Positions 37,110 through 49,700 of a DNA stretch of 64,000 bases are shown here, piece after piece. The notes under the pieces were generated by a model that was given only the letters and a program-made list of their open reading frames with translations, had not been told where the DNA came from and did no database searches. The stretch comes from Isoetes taiwanensis. Taxonomy: Eukaryota; Streptophyta; Lycopodiopsida; Isoetales; Isoetaceae. The stretch covers positions 40,413,841 to 40,477,840 of the forward strand of contig JAJEKV010000002.1 in NCBI GenBank assembly GCA_021234155.1, read 5' to 3'. Both the position numbers and the translations under genes were made by a program. Positions within the stretch are counted from its first letter, which is position 1; every line of letters starts with the position of its first letter.

Positions 37110-39160
37110 ATCCATTGTTGTCTCGACAGATTTCATATGCTCATTCATGTACCAATTGTTAGAAATTCTTCATTATGCTTACGAACAGAAAGGCAAGGAA
37201 GGCTCCCAACTCACTGCCTCCGTTTGAATACATATAGCTTTAAGGCAAAATCGATGGCATAATCTGTACCATCCCATCCAGGCCTAGTTACCAGATTTGT
37301 ATGTGTTTGATCCTAAAACTGCCGCAGAATCCCCATAGAAAAGCGCCTGCGAAGGAATGGGCTGGATGACCGAGCACTTACAGGCACCAGCCAGTTTTTA
37401 GCAGTCACCAGTATATGCTAGGCATATGCCGACATATACCTGGATATGCCCACATACCCACATAAACGAGGGTTTGCCCCCCTAGGGGCAACCCAAAAAA
37501 AATGCTTTCGTATTTTATGTATATCTTTCCATGATCTTGTGTTTCTTGTTTTTCTTGGGAAGCTTCGAGAGCGTAGAGGAGTTCCTAATCAAAACACGTG
37601 TCCTCTCGCCACAGTTCTAAGAAAGATGACGAGGAAAACATAAGCCCAAAAAACAAAAAGGGGGGTGTTGCGCACAGGGGTTGTCCTCTGGTGACCTAAG
37701 AACGTGTTTTCATGTCGCTTGATTGGCCATTTTGTGTTGGGTCTTTTCTGTTTAATATTGAGCTGTTTGAATGATATGAACACAAGATTCTGTTTTCTTA
37801 ACCTATTCTATTCTATTCTATTCTTAACCCAGAAGTTTTGAGATTTATTTTTTTGAATTCTACATGTTCCTAACCGTTTCATTGGGCTCAATGGTTTAAT
37901 GTTAGGGGTACTCAAGCCATACACATGGCAAGGACAAACAAACAGTGGATTGGCCTTGCTCCAGTCCATCTAGATCCAAACACACAAAAGCTCTACTGCT
38001 ATATTGCTACCATAACTGCTCTCTAATTGTCTACCATGGCTATTGTAACATCAAAAGCAAAACATAGAAGCATTTTGGACATATTTATTTTCTAACCTTC
38101 TCTGTTTTCGCTCCTCTATATTGGGAATACAAGAGAAGCAATAGAGTGTAGTGGAAAAATAGATGCCAGTGCTAGAGACATAGACACCGTGCAAAATAAA
38201 ATATACAAGCCATCCCAACAGCCAAATAGTTTGCTACTGCACTTATGCCTTCCCTGCTAAATCCCCTCTTTGCTAAAACCCATGCTTTGCACCCTACTCT
38301 TTTGGCTTCGAGCTTTAACCTCTGCTTCTACAGAAAGAGGACTATGAATTTATAAATAAGGTCTAGATTCAAATAAAAAACGTGCCCTGCATTTTAGAGA
38401 GGTAGTTATACGCAAAAAAAACATATGCTTTGCTTCCCAGATGAGATTTACGTTTAAAAGACTTTCAACATAAAGAAATTGCCCGCTAATCGTCATGTTC
38501 ACAATGATGCCTTTTGAACTCCTGGACCACATCGATAGAAAAATCTCAAATATAGAGTTGATGTCCACATTGTTTCTTTTCTAAGCTACTGGAATTGGCT
38601 GGAAGCAAAAGCTTTGGGTTCAAGCTTTTTCATTTGAATGGCATAGTGACACAGGCCCAAAAACGACGAATCAACAAATTTTTGGGTGTAATCTGAAGCA
38701 AAAGTTTTCCTTATCAAAATGCATCTGCATAAGCTCTTGATCAGCTAGAAATAGGGGAATGTTATTTATTCAAATTATGTACAATTGTGCCTTTTAAACT
38801 TCTATTTGTGATTAAAACTTTTTTTTTTCCAAACCAAAAAATTTCAAAAAATCATTTGCAAATATAATAACCCAAATATGATAATCCCTCTCCGCATTCG
38901 CATATCAAAAGAGCCCTTTCAATACATGCATAATTTTTTTCTCCTCCTGCCAACCTCCCCCTCACGACTTTAAATAGAGTGCAATACACACAATCTATAC
39001 TCATATATGCCATATATGTATGTTTCCATAAAAAATAAACCACATAAAGTTCAACCAGTGTAGTTGTATGGCTTGTATAATGTGAACCCCCATTGAGTTG
39101 CAGTTGCTGCAACTAGAAGGCCGCACCACTCGTGGTTGTGACTGCCTCGCTGCAGAAACA
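37110..39160. other. No gene recognised
   Basis: AT-rich intergenic-like sequence. Contains a short (TTCTA)n run at about 37805-37825. Further 5' exons of the minus-strand membrane-protein gene could lie here, but none is clear enough to call. Confidence 0.35.
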
Positions 39161-39168
39161 TACCTAAG

Positions 39169-39511
39169 TTATGGCTTATAAGGTTTGGAATATCTGGTTA
39201 TGTGTTTTATCTTGTTTCTGGAATCAGACCTCCTCATACCTTTCCAACAAGTATATCCACATATCTGCCGCTGTTTTATTCTGAATTTCGAGCATGAGGT
39301 CTCCACTAAGTTTGGCCATGATGATGGCTCTTGTCCTTTCTCCTCTCTCTTCTTCTGCTGTAGAATCAGCTTCTTCACTACCAGATTCCTTTTTCACCAT
39401 GATTTTCAGTGCTACCGGAGTACCGGGCTCTTTGCCCTTTCCCTTAACCTTCTTCCTTGAAACTGCCGTGTCTACAATATCCCAGAGCTTATCCACCTTT
39501 AAAGCTTGCAT
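39169..39511 (-). pseudogene. Copia-type gag fragment
   Basis: Minus-strand frame starting MQALKVDKLWDIVDTA, with a Lys/Glu-rich insert, then AKLSGDLMLEIQNKTAADMW and YLLERYEEV. This matches the N-terminal half of Ty1/copia gag (UBN2/DUF4219 style: 'L..I...TA...W..L...Y'). Stops follow immediately. Confidence 0.6.
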
Positions 39512-39897
39512 AATTTTAGCCTTCCACAGCTGGAATCAATTTCTCCATCAAATATCTCGGTGCTATTCAGGTAGGTTAATGCAAGTCTGCTTGCCATCTT
39601 CTCGATTTACCTTTCAATCCGATAGCCCAAGCTTCTGTTGCAGCAATATCAAATTGCCTCCACGACCTTTCCTAATGCAGCAATCAGTTCTGCCTTGATG
39701 CCAATCCGCGTCCTCCTTGTCTTCGGCAGTCTGCAATCGTTCCTTCACCTTCTGCACTACTCAGATCGCTACCCAACCTTTTTCTGGCTCGTGCTTTTTA
39801 TCTTCTGTATAGTCGGTTTGGGGATCTCACCTTCAATCTGGACAGATAAACCAAAAACATATGATGGTTTTATCTATTCCCGATTTGGGTTGGACTT

Positions 39898-40323
39898 CAA
39901 TGGAAACCTCCCCAACCTTCCATGGAAACCTCCCCAACTTTCCCTGGAAACCTTCCCCATTTTAAACCTCCCTGCTTTCCATGGAAACCTCCCCAACTTT
40001 CCTTGTACGACCTGGGGAGGTTTCCATATTAGAAAACAGGGGAGGTTTCCATGGAAACCTCCCCAACTTTCTGGGAATGACCTAGGGAGGTTTCCAATTA
40101 AGAAAACTGAGGATGTTTCCACGGAAAGGTAGGGAGGTTTCCATCAAAAAATAAACGAAGCCCCTCCTAAATTTGCACGAAGACCAAGATTTGCCCTCCC
40201 GTGCGTCTTAATGAGGAGGCACCATCCCTCGGTGGTTGCGAAAATTAATTACTATTTTTTTTTATAAATACTTTATGGAAACCTCCCCAACTTTCCAAAG
40301 GAACTAGGGGAGGTTTCCATAAA
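39898..40323. repeat. Cluster of alternating GGAAACCTCCCC motifs
   Basis: About a dozen copies of GGAAACCTCCCCAACTTTCC or its reverse complement. They include the palindrome GGAGGTTTCCATGGAAACCTCC near 40053 (listed by its core) and, at 40272-40288 and 40307-40323, a perfect 17-bp inverted repeat with an 18-bp loop. Two ATAAAAGCTCACA words follow at 40330-40355, then the gag-like frame. Confidence 0.85.
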
Positions 40324-40419
40324 ATGTCTATAAAAGCTCACATATAAAAGCTCACAAGTTTATCCTCATAGAGAGCTATTTCTTCAAGTGAATCGTCCTT
40401 ATGAGTTATTTCTTCATCC

Positions 40420-40970
40420 ATGATTCATCTATTCGTTGTGAGTTCCATATATGCAGATGAACAGGCTGAGCTTTTGCTTACAGTTGTGCTCCAATTGCAC
40501 ACCCTGCAATCCAGAAAGGAGACAAAGTGCAGGATATCTTTCGGAAATTCAGAATTCTGTTCCATGACCTGGAAGGAGCTGGTGCGGCATACTCAGAGCA
40601 AGCCAAGGTAAATGCTATCACAAGAGCATTTCAGAATTCTTTTAAGGATGTTGCTAGATTAACGAAGCGCACAGCCAAGACGCTAGATGAGGCCATTGAG
40701 GCCATAAGAACTGAATTAGAACAAGAGTTGGTAGCAGAACAAATTCAAAGGGTGCAACAATTTGAGCAGCAGCATGAAGAAGAGCAACCTGTTGCCTTGT
40801 ACACAGGAGAAAGGGGACATGGTCGTGGAAGAGGCCGAGGAAGAGAGAGCAGACAATGTTATGGATGTGAAGAATATGGCTACATAAAAGTGGAATGCCC
40901 CAATAGAGGGAAGCGGAGCCGAGGACGCGGATGCGGATCATGGGGGAGAGCACGAGCTTCCTGGGTGTGA
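40420..40970 (+). pseudogene. Copia-type gag fragment with altered zinc knuckle
   Basis: Plus frame (mainly 40527-40970): EQAKVNAITRAFQNSFKDVA, then TLDEAIEAIRTELEQEL, an Arg/Gly-rich stretch (GRGRGRGRES) and CYGCEEYGYIKVECPNRG. The order matches copia gag (UBN2 end plus CCHC knuckle), but the knuckle's His is Tyr (TAC). Ends at a stop; no protease or integrase follows. Confidence 0.65.
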
Positions 40971-41673
40971 GCGAAGAAGCTGACAGTAAGACACAACCAA
41001 AATCGATCGTTGGAGCATTAACGGATCAAGAAGTAAGTAAAATCAATTCTTGGTTTGAACAAATTAGAGAACACCAAGTTGCTCTTAAAGTTTATTTTTG
41101 GGATCGATTTAAGTTATCATAACTATTGATTTAGGATTGTAGTTCACTATGATTTTCGACAATCGATCGATATATTCAAAAGGATTATATTAGATGCAAT
41201 CTTTTGCAGGATCGATTTAAGTATCCAAGCTATTGACTTAGGGTTTTAATCTGTTAGGATCTTTTGAAAGGTTGATTTCAATCTTGATTATTGATTAAAA
41301 AAGACATTAAGTTGTTATAAGATACTTTTGCAAGAAGGCTAAATTATTTGATATTTCATCATGTTGCTAGCCTTGCACCTTGGTCTGCCCACAGCTCTCC
41401 GGGGAGACTAAGCAGAAAGCGAGGCCATGAGTGCTAGTCACTCGACACTAGCGAGAGAGTACTGATGAAGCTCGCTAGTGAGGACTTGACATTGGTCATG
41501 TCAAGTTGCACCTAAATGAAGGTCGCCTCATGAGCTAGAGACCAGTAGCTCAGGGATGCCACAACATGCTATTTTGGGTTTTGGTTCGATACGTAGGTTC
41601 TGCACCCGTGGATCCTAAGGCATTTGTGTTATGTAATTAAGTATTAATCGGTGTCGGGCGAAGGACCGTCACA

Positions 41674-42060
41674 GCTCTGATACCACTGTGACGCTCCCCG
41701 AATCCATATGATGCTTCCATCGTATAAATACGGGAAATTCCCCTCCCATGGCGAATCCATCACCACGGAAAGGCCCTCCGTCTAACTCGGGCCACTTGTG
41801 ATGGCCAAGTGTTCGGGTGAAGGACACGGAGGTGTCATTCGTCCCACGCCTTCTATGGGAATCCTATATGGCGGAAGCATACATACATGTTAGCACCTGG
41901 CAATAATACAAATAAATAATATACCACCACGAAGAATGGCCCATCATCATTAATACAAATAACAATAGAATAGCAACGTAACAAAGGAAGATGGATGGAC
42001 GTATAATGATAGTTCTCTTTCTGTTCCTCCCATGTTGTATGGGGAAAAGGGGGGTAGAGA
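41674..42060 (-). mobile_element. LTR end plus tRNA-Met primer-binding site
   Basis: On the minus strand, TGGTATCAGAGC (41685-41674) is the 12-base complement of plant initiator tRNA-Met. One base before it lies an LTR terminus (on the plus strand, TGTGACGCTCCCCG from 41687). So an LTR of a minus-strand element extends rightwards from 41687; its outer end was not found and 42060 is a guess. No internal genes in the expected direction were identified. Confidence 0.65.
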
Positions 42061-42479
42061 CCTAAAGGCCATCTAGAAGTCCACCTCTAAATAAAATATT
42101 CTGCAGCATGGTATAAGCAACAGAGGATGGTCCCATGAATCAAGACCTTCTGATGCGGCCATGCCAAAACTGTAACCTAACAAATCAAGAAACCAAATTA
42201 TGAGCATGTTTAGATTTTCTTTCTGTATTAGAGTTGCAACACGATAGACGTTTGGGAGAACTAGATGGAATGGAGCTTTCTTATTATTGAATTGGAACAA
42301 TAAGAGAATTCAATTGCTTCCTTATTGCCAGCTTGAATCTATTAGATAAATTCAAGCCTTTTTATATCAGATTGGGACCACGTTGTTGAAGCCATCCCAC
42401 AAGGCCACTGCTATTGTCACCATATCATGCCACTAAGCAAAGCACGGCCTAATGTGCTTAGAATATAATTTTGCCTACC

Positions 42480-42960
42480 CTAACGCCATCCTTTTGCATT
42501 TTCTGAAAACAATCTAAGACAAGAAAATGTTTGCCATGTTCTGCACACCCTGAAATCATGACCCCAACATACCACATTCAGAGTTTGTACACCTTCCAAG
42601 ACATCATGCGATTCTTCTAAGCTTCTGCATTTTGCTTACATAGTAGTAATAACATCAAACTCAATTCCACTTCCAAGAACCCAATGATGGATTTCCCTTC
42701 ATTCTTGGAGAGCACCTGTCATGCTACATCCTTCAAGAACAACAAGATAAACCATCTCTGATGCCTGAAAGTTGTATTTTGCTATGTAGAAGGGCATCTG
42801 CACCACTCCCAAGTTTAGCATGGATTCCACGGATCACTCATTTATACGCATGTGCTATAGCCCCTAAAAAGGTCCTAGAATATCTAGCATGCAAATGTAT
42901 GGTTACATAGGAAGAGACTGTTCAAGGAAAAATGTGCTACACATATACTTCTTCATGTCA
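42480..42960 (-). pseudogene. PPR protein pseudogene fragment
   Basis: Minus-strand pieces: VYLVVLEGCSMTGALQE, IHHWVLGSGIEFDVITTM, AKCRSLEESHDVLEGVQTLN, then VVCWG. These follow the PLS-type PPR order (VLKACS, IH, G, D...NTLI...YAKCGS...A...F..M...NVVSWN) with stops in between. Distinct from the copy at 33.6-34.4 kb. Confidence 0.7.
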
Positions 42961-43375
42961 GACAACAAGTAACCTTCACGAGTAGTTTTAGGGCACCTGA
43001 AAATTATATTAAATTAAATTTGTTAACCTTGCAATGAAGTGGAAGCCAGTGATTCCCCCTGCGACCGTGTACTCATCCAGACGTTGATGGAAAGGAGGAA
43101 CAAAAACCTCGTTCCTTTCCCTCGACATTTTAGTTTCTTGTTATTTCGACATGACTCCCCCATTTTCCTCAAAGTTTTGGGATTTGAAGAAAATATCCTC
43201 GAGCAAAAAATCCCACTACATTTTCAACTACTTTTTTAGTTAGAAATTAAATTTTTTGAGACACTATGTTGTGCTTGCGCCAGCTCATATGCCAAATTCT
43301 AGCCCTACCCTTGGGGATCAAGGGGGCAGTTTGAGATCCGACTGGAAAAGGGTTTAGGGCTTTTGTGGTGTTGAA

Positions 43376-43574
43376 ATGCTAAAAGTTTTATAGCTTTCGT
43401 GCTATGCAAATTCGATGGCTTTCGTTTCGTGCTGCAGATTATAATGCACTGGAAAATACCCGTGGCACGATGGGCGATAAATTGTGCTTCAGCCAACGCC
43501 AGATGCAGAAATCCTCGGTTTCCCTCGTTACCAAGAGCATTGCCAGACTTGCACGAACCATCGAAGGAGACTAA
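43376..43574 (+). promoter_or_regulatory. Two upstream AUG frames before the mTERF start
   Basis: ATG at 43376 opens a 5-codon frame (MLKVL). ATG at 43404 opens a 56-codon frame that overlaps the mTERF start in another phase, ending at 43574. If both lie in the mRNA they would reduce initiation at 43444. Confidence 0.4.
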
Positions 43575-44781
43575 TAAGCATGCAGAGGTAAAACATGATT
43601 TTTTTTCGGAGGATGTCTTAGCTTCTAGTAGATTGTTTTTCAGGGATTTCGGTTTGGATGAAAGGGAATTTCAAGTGTTGGTAAAAGCAGTACCTGAAAT
43701 CCTCAAGCCAGGTTTGAAAGATGATTTAACTCCCCTTGTATGCAAGCTAAATCGATGCAATGTGAGACAGAAAGGCCTAAAATATCTTGTAAGGCGTCAT
43801 GGAAAGCTTCTTGCTGTGTGGCACAAGTCTAGATTGCAGGAGAATATTGATTATCTTTACAGCATTGGGCTTAATGAAGAACAAATCGGAAAAACTGTAC
43901 GACACTGGCCTGCTATATTGGTCCAGAAAGTGGAGGAGCTAATGCTAGGAGTTACATTTCTTAAAGAAATAGGCATAAGCCAAGAGAATATCAGTTATGT
44001 TGTTTGCATGTATCCATGCGTTCTTCACTACAATATTGATGGCGTATTGCGGCCAAAGGTCAATTATTTTCAAACACTTGGATTGGAAAGATGCGACATT
44101 GCCAAAATGATAGAATGTTTTCCAATTCTTCTTGGGCATAGCGTCGAATTGAATATCAAACCAGCAGTGGCAATTCTGAAAAAAGCGGGGTTGGAGGGAA
44201 CTGTCCTTGCAAAGTTTATAAGTAGCTTCCCATATATTTTTGGAATGAATAATAACAAGGTAAAAGAAATTTTATCTGTTCTGAAAGGTTTCCATGACAA
44301 TCCAGTATCGCTCGCGAAAGCTTTGTGCTGGGGATGTGAGCATGGGGTAGATGCTTTGAAACATAAGTTCCAATTTTTGGAGAATCAGGGTCTTTCTGCA
44401 GCTGATGTGGAAAGCATAATCAAGGCAGAGCCTCATGTACTCAGGGTTGAAAATAACGTCTTGCAAATGAAGATAGAGTTCGCACTGAATATTATTGGAT
44501 GTTCTGTTAATGAACTCGTCAATAATCCATCTTATTTTAATAGAAATGTTATGGAAAGGGTGAAGATAAGATTCAGATGGCTTTACTTTCTAAAGACAAA
44601 GGAAGTTTATAAGCGTAAAATACGCCTTTGGAACTTGGTAAACCTTCGGGAGCATCTTTTCCTAAAATATTATGTGAAACCATATCCTCAATGGGAACAT
44701 GGCTACGAGTCATCCAAGCCAGGAAGATTACAACCAGATGTTAAAAATGCAGGACTAAAAGGTGGAATGCAGGTTTCTTAA
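43444..44781 (+). CDS. mTERF-family organellar protein
   Basis: Intronless, 445 aa from ATG 43444. The same frame stays open back to a GTG at 43399, which would not be used as a start here. The first 40 residues are Arg/Ala/Ser-rich with few acids, fitting an organelle transit peptide. The body is a chain of about 30-residue helical mTERF repeats, seen as LGLERCDIAKMIECFPILLG, IGISQENISYVVCMYPCVL and GLSAADVESIIKAEPHVL, each with the spaced Leu/Pro pattern. Family members bind nucleic acid in mitochondria or chloroplasts and act in transcription termination, splicing or ribosome assembly; which one cannot be told. The Arg/Lys-rich tail after about residue 370 fits RNA/DNA contact. No breaks seen. 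Confidence 0.88.
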   Translation: MHWKIPVARWAINCASANARCRNPRFPSLPRALPDLHEPSKETNKHAEVKHDFFSEDVLASSRLFFRDFGLDEREFQVLVKAVPEILKPGLKDDLTPLVCKLNRCNVRQKGLKYLVRRHGKLLAVWHKSRLQENIDYLYSIGLNEEQIGKTVRHWPAILVQKVEELMLGVTFLKEIGISQENISYVVCMYPCVLHYNIDGVLRPKVNYFQTLGLERCDIAKMIECFPILLGHSVELNIKPAVAILKKAGLEGTVLAKFISSFPYIFGMNNNKVKEILSVLKGFHDNPVSLAKALCWGCEHGVDALKHKFQFLENQGLSAADVESIIKAEPHVLRVENNVLQMKIEFALNIIGCSVNELVNNPSYFNRNVMERVKIRFRWLYFLKTKEVYKRKIRLWNLVNLREHLFLKYYVKPYPQWEHGYESSKPGRLQPDVKNAGLKGGMQVS

Positions 44782-45365
44782 GAACTTGAGATGTATCTGT
44801 TAAGTTAAAGATGGAGACCAGAAGAATATGTTCTAGCTGATTCTGATATCATGCCTTGGCAGAGGAAAACAAGCCATCCTATCTTAGATCAGTTCTGAGG
44901 ATCAAGTGCAACATTTCTCACTCGCACTCTAAAATGTGTGTTGGGACAGAACAAAATGCAGTTCCAAGGCCTTGAGTGAAACAGACTTTACCTTTTCAGA
45001 CAATGTTAGGATAAGAACATCAAAGTTACCTAATTCCAGGCAGTAATAGAACCTATCTTTGGCAGGATAAGAACGTCAAGGTAAGTGGATCACCGTTCTT
45101 GCATCTTCTTGAATCATTCTTGTCAAGAATGACAAATCGCCCCTCCAAAACCTAGTTCCAGGCAGTAATAGAATCTATCCTTTTGTAATGGGCTTACGCC
45201 GGGTAGTCATACCTACGATGTGGCTTCTTAGTGGTATTGTAACGTCACATATTCTAGGTTCGGTGCACAAGTGCTGCCCAATTGTTGCATTTTCTTGCCC
45301 TTTGAGAGCCTATAATTCCAGGATAGTGGTTTTGCACTTTTTTGAAGATCTTTTGTCAACTCTTA

Positions 45366-45538
45366 GGGTGCTTTCCCATGGACGGCCGGACCTGGATGAG
45401 GTCAGGCCCAGGTCCAAAAGTATTTTCTGAATGAGGTTCTTAACCTTAGCCACTCCGGTTCTGGGCTCATGGGAACATCGGAAAAGCAGACCAGACCTTC
45501 AGGAAACCTGGAGGTTTTCTGCCCATCGGAAAGCACCC
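45366..45538 (+). mobile_element. Tourist-like MITE, copy 1
   Basis: 173 bp bounded by GGGTGCTTTCCCATGG and its near inverse (CC ATC GGAAAGCACCC), flanked by TTA on both sides (45363-45365, 45539-45541). A 3-bp TTA duplication is the PIF/Harbinger signature. Lies 3' of the mTERF gene; no coding capacity. Confidence 0.8.
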
Positions 45539-45699
45539 TTAGGATCTAACTGGGTTCAGTGTACGTAATGAAAAGTGTACGTAATGAAAAGTGAAGGCAT
45601 TACGATAGAACATGATATGTTTATTATCCAGTTTTCTTGTTGTTAACAGTAAACTCACTTTAAGTGAAATAAGAAAGAAATAAGCAATATACTGATCAA

Positions 45700-46737
45700 C
45701 ATGGTTTCTTCTCTCCCTCCCTCCCTTCCTCCCTCCCATTTGAACCTCCCTCCCTCCCGTTTGAACCTCAAATTGGATGTCTAATTATATATGGTGGGTG
45801 TCATAGTTTCCTTGGCATTGGAAAGGGAAATAGGTGCATGCTCCCTTACAAAAATCTAAAAAATGTTTCTACTACCGAAAAAAGAATTACAAAGTCTAGT
45901 CGTTAGATGTTTAGATATGCCTAAAATATGCTTCAAGCTGTCAAAACTAACCCTCAATTCAATTTTATTCTAACGAATTGTCCCTTGATCAGGAGCAATA
46001 AAAAGGTGTTGAATTGATGTTTAAGAAAGCAACAAGGAATATACTATATTCGTATAAAGAATAAATAACGTAACTAGATTGGTATCCCTGCCTCATTTAA
46101 CAGTTAAGTTAGTTCTTAACTGAGTTACGTATACCTTCTAGGTCACTTAACTTCTAGTTTAAAATGGGGGGTTCAGTTAAACTTTTAACTCAACTTAACT
46201 TAACTATTATCAGTATGAAAGTGGTCTGGTTAAGTTAACCATAGGTAAAATTTAACCAAATTCTATAACTAGTAGTAACTTAAGTGCTAGTGTGAAAGCA
46301 AGTTTCCGTTATTTGTCCTATTTAACCTATCCTAATCACTGGTAAGAATTGACCCATATTCTTGAAGGCAATATGCTATGTATAATTTGCGCTAAAGGTA
46401 TACTCTAAAGGTGGGATTTTAAAACTGTCGAAGGTGGCAAGGCTGTATTCGTGTAGGTCTCAAGGTGGGATTTTCAGAACTGGGCAATTTGTTCGAAGAG
46501 TATGCTCTTCGAGAGAAAAAAAAAAAAAACGAGTCTGGATACGTACATTCTTACTCATACAATACGGGAGAAATCCTACAACTACTTCGATGGCAAAATT
46601 GAACAAAATCAATTATAAGAACATTGCTTCACTTTGGTGGCGTATAAGTGCTATTATTTCCTTTCTTCCATTTCTTTGTGTCACCCTAGGGCTTAAGCTG
46701 CAAGAGGCGGCAAGCAAAGTTTTGAGCAGCATCGACC
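45700..46737. other. Intergenic region upstream of CCT6
   Basis: Contains a (CTCC)-rich tract at about 45712-45768 and a stretch of AACTTAAC-type self-complementary words at 46100-46260. The last few hundred bases likely hold the promoter and 5' UTR of the CCT6 gene; no clear TATA box was picked out. Confidence 0.4.
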
Positions 46738-49700
46738 ATGGCGTTGCGTGTGCTCAATCCTAACGCAGAGGTTCTTAATAAATCGGCAGCCCTGTACATG
46801 AATATCAATGCTGCCAGGGGTCTCCAGGATGTTTTACGCTCTAATCTGGGACCCAAGGGGACCATCAAAATGTAGGTCAAATCTCCACTCTTTTATTACT
46901 AGTTCCATTTCATCTTTATAGCTCAAGGAAGATGTAAACTTCATCGATACTAATGCTGTCGATATGTTTTGTGAAAGATCCTCCATTTCCTGTTTATAAG
47001 GATCATCTATTTTGCAGTATGAATCTGTTATAGTGCCATCTAGCCCCTCAAGTAGCAACACTTCTGTACAGCCGCTTTTTTATTTTTTTGAATGAAAATA
47101 CCATCAATCATCCTGCTGAGTGTCTTAAAACTTTTGCCGGACTTTGGAAAATGCCATTAGAACAATTGCATATTCTTGTACTGTGAGCCTAACTTGGCTT
47201 TTCTTATACATTTTCATGTGCAGGCTCGTTGGGGGTGCAGGTGATATCAAGTTAACAAAAGATGGAAACACACTTCTTAAAGAGATGGTAAATCAACCTC
47301 CGTTTGTTTTGCTTATACACATTTTTGAAAAGGAATATTCATTATTGGCTTCATTTGGTATAGCAAATTCAAAGCCCAACTGCCATCATGATTGCTCGAA
47401 CAGCAGTTGCACAAGATGACATCAGTGGTGATGGAACAACAACTACAGTTCTTCTCATTGGGGAACTGATGAAGCAGTCTGAGCGTTTTATTAGTGAAGG
47501 TATTCAACTGTTTTTAATAGATTTATAATTAAAAGGAGAAGCTTAGGTAAATATCTGAAGACCTGTGGGCATTCCAGTTTTAACCATCATAAATTTTCCC
47601 AGTCTCAGATAGCATGCAAAAATCCTTATTGTGCCTTTTGAAGTTTGGTCTGTGATTTTCTTATTTAGTTCCCATTGCTGAAAGTATTATTTTCAAAGTT
47701 GAAATAGTGATTTGTCTAAAGGGATGCTTAATCAGGCCAATTTCCATAATATAATTATCAGATTGCATATGGTTCAGCATATTCTAAACCAGTGGCTTTA
47801 TATTGCAGGCATGCACCCCCGTGTGGTAGTGGATGGTTTTGATATTGCTAAAAGAGCTACCTTGGAGTTTCTTGAAAGGTTTAAAACTCCAGTCCAGATT
47901 GGCCGGTCTCCAGATAAGGAGATTCTGAGAATGGTTGCTAGAACAACTCTAAGAACTAAAGTATGTATAATGCTAGACCTTCTGCAAGTGCTATAGTTTT
48001 AATGCCTGATTATGTCTTTGTGGTCTGCTTAGGTGCATGAGGAACTTGCTGACCAGTTGACAGATATTGTTGTCAATGCGGTAAAATTCTGTGGCCTTTT
48101 TTTCCTGAAGCAGCGTTTTCACAGTTATTTTGACTGATGCATCATTATGCGAATTCTTGATTATTTCCTTAAAGAAGGGAGATCATCACATCATAAGAAA
48201 GCAGAACTTAGGAATTTGGTTCTGACTGGATGCTGCATGTACTTTTAGGTTCTTTGTATCAGGAAGCCAGAGGAATCGATTGACCTATTCATGGTGGAAA
48301 TCATGCACATGAGACATAAATTTGAAATGGACTCTCGTTTGGTATGCATATTTTACCTGGTGTTATGTCTGTTACAATGAGGTAGTGATTATATGCACAT
48401 ATAGGTTGAAGGTTTGGTTCTTGATCATGGTGCACGTCACCCAGATATGAAAAAACGAGTTGAAAACTGTTACATTTTGACATGCAACGTATCACTTGAA
48501 TATGAGAAGAGGTAAGTTATTGTCTCACATGATAAACATATGACCATTCACACTGTAGATTCTACATGGAAAACTCTACGATTCATTTTTTAATTTTTAA
48601 AAGCTTTACTCTTGCTACTGTTTTGTGGAATAATCAAGTCTCTGCGATATTTCTTATTCCTTGTGACGGTTTTGTTTGGCAGTGAGATCAATGCAGGCTT
48701 CTTCTATCAGAATGCAGAACAAAGGGAAAAAATGGTTGCTGCTGAACGGAGACAGGTTGATGAAAAAGTCATGAAGATAATTGCTCTAAAGAAGAAGGTA
48801 AAAATGTTTTGATGTTCTGCACTGTTTGTGACACGTAATGAGAAGCTAACTGGATGTTCATGGCTTTTCAAGGTCTGCGATGGAACCGACAAGAACTTTG
48901 TTGTTATCAATCAGAAAGGAATTGATCCCATGTCACTTGACTTATTTGCACGGGAAGGGGTAATATTCTTATGCCATTAAATTTGTTCTCTGTGAATCTG
49001 TTTTACTTATAGAGCCTAGGAACATCATGTTATACAACAGAAAATTGGAGTATTATGGTTTCACTTATTTTGTTTGTATTCTCTCAGATTGTGGCTCTAA
49101 GAAGAGCAAAACGACGGAACATGGAGCGTTTGGTTTTAACCTGTGGTGGGGAGGCTGTAGACTCCGTTGAAGGTCTCACTGCAGATGTACTAGGGTGGGC
49201 AGGACTTGTTTATGAACATGTTCTTGGTGAGGAGAAATATACTTTTGTGGAAAATGTAAAGAATCCACATTCATGTACCATATTGATAAAAGGTATTAGT
49301 TATTATATTACGTTTTTTACATTAAGTTAAAGTGGTGGTTTCAAAGCATTAAATGCTTGCCCATGCAACGTGATGTCTTAAAGATCGTCAATTTTACAGG
49401 TCCAGATGATCATACTATTGCCCAGATAAAAGATGCAGTTCGGGATGGGCTACGATCTGTTAAAAATACTATAGAAGATGAAGCAATCGTTTTGGTATGT
49501 TTCTCTTTTGGATTTTCTCTTGATTGATATCTCGCCTGAATTTGATACAAATTAAAATATGTTCACTAGGGAGGAGGGGCATTTGAAGTTGCAGCGCGGC
49601 AGTATCTGTTTAATGAAGTGAAGAAAACTGTTCAAGGGGTGAGCATGTCTTCATATGTGATTGTTTTATAGATCTCATATTTCAAAAACTGATGAATGCT

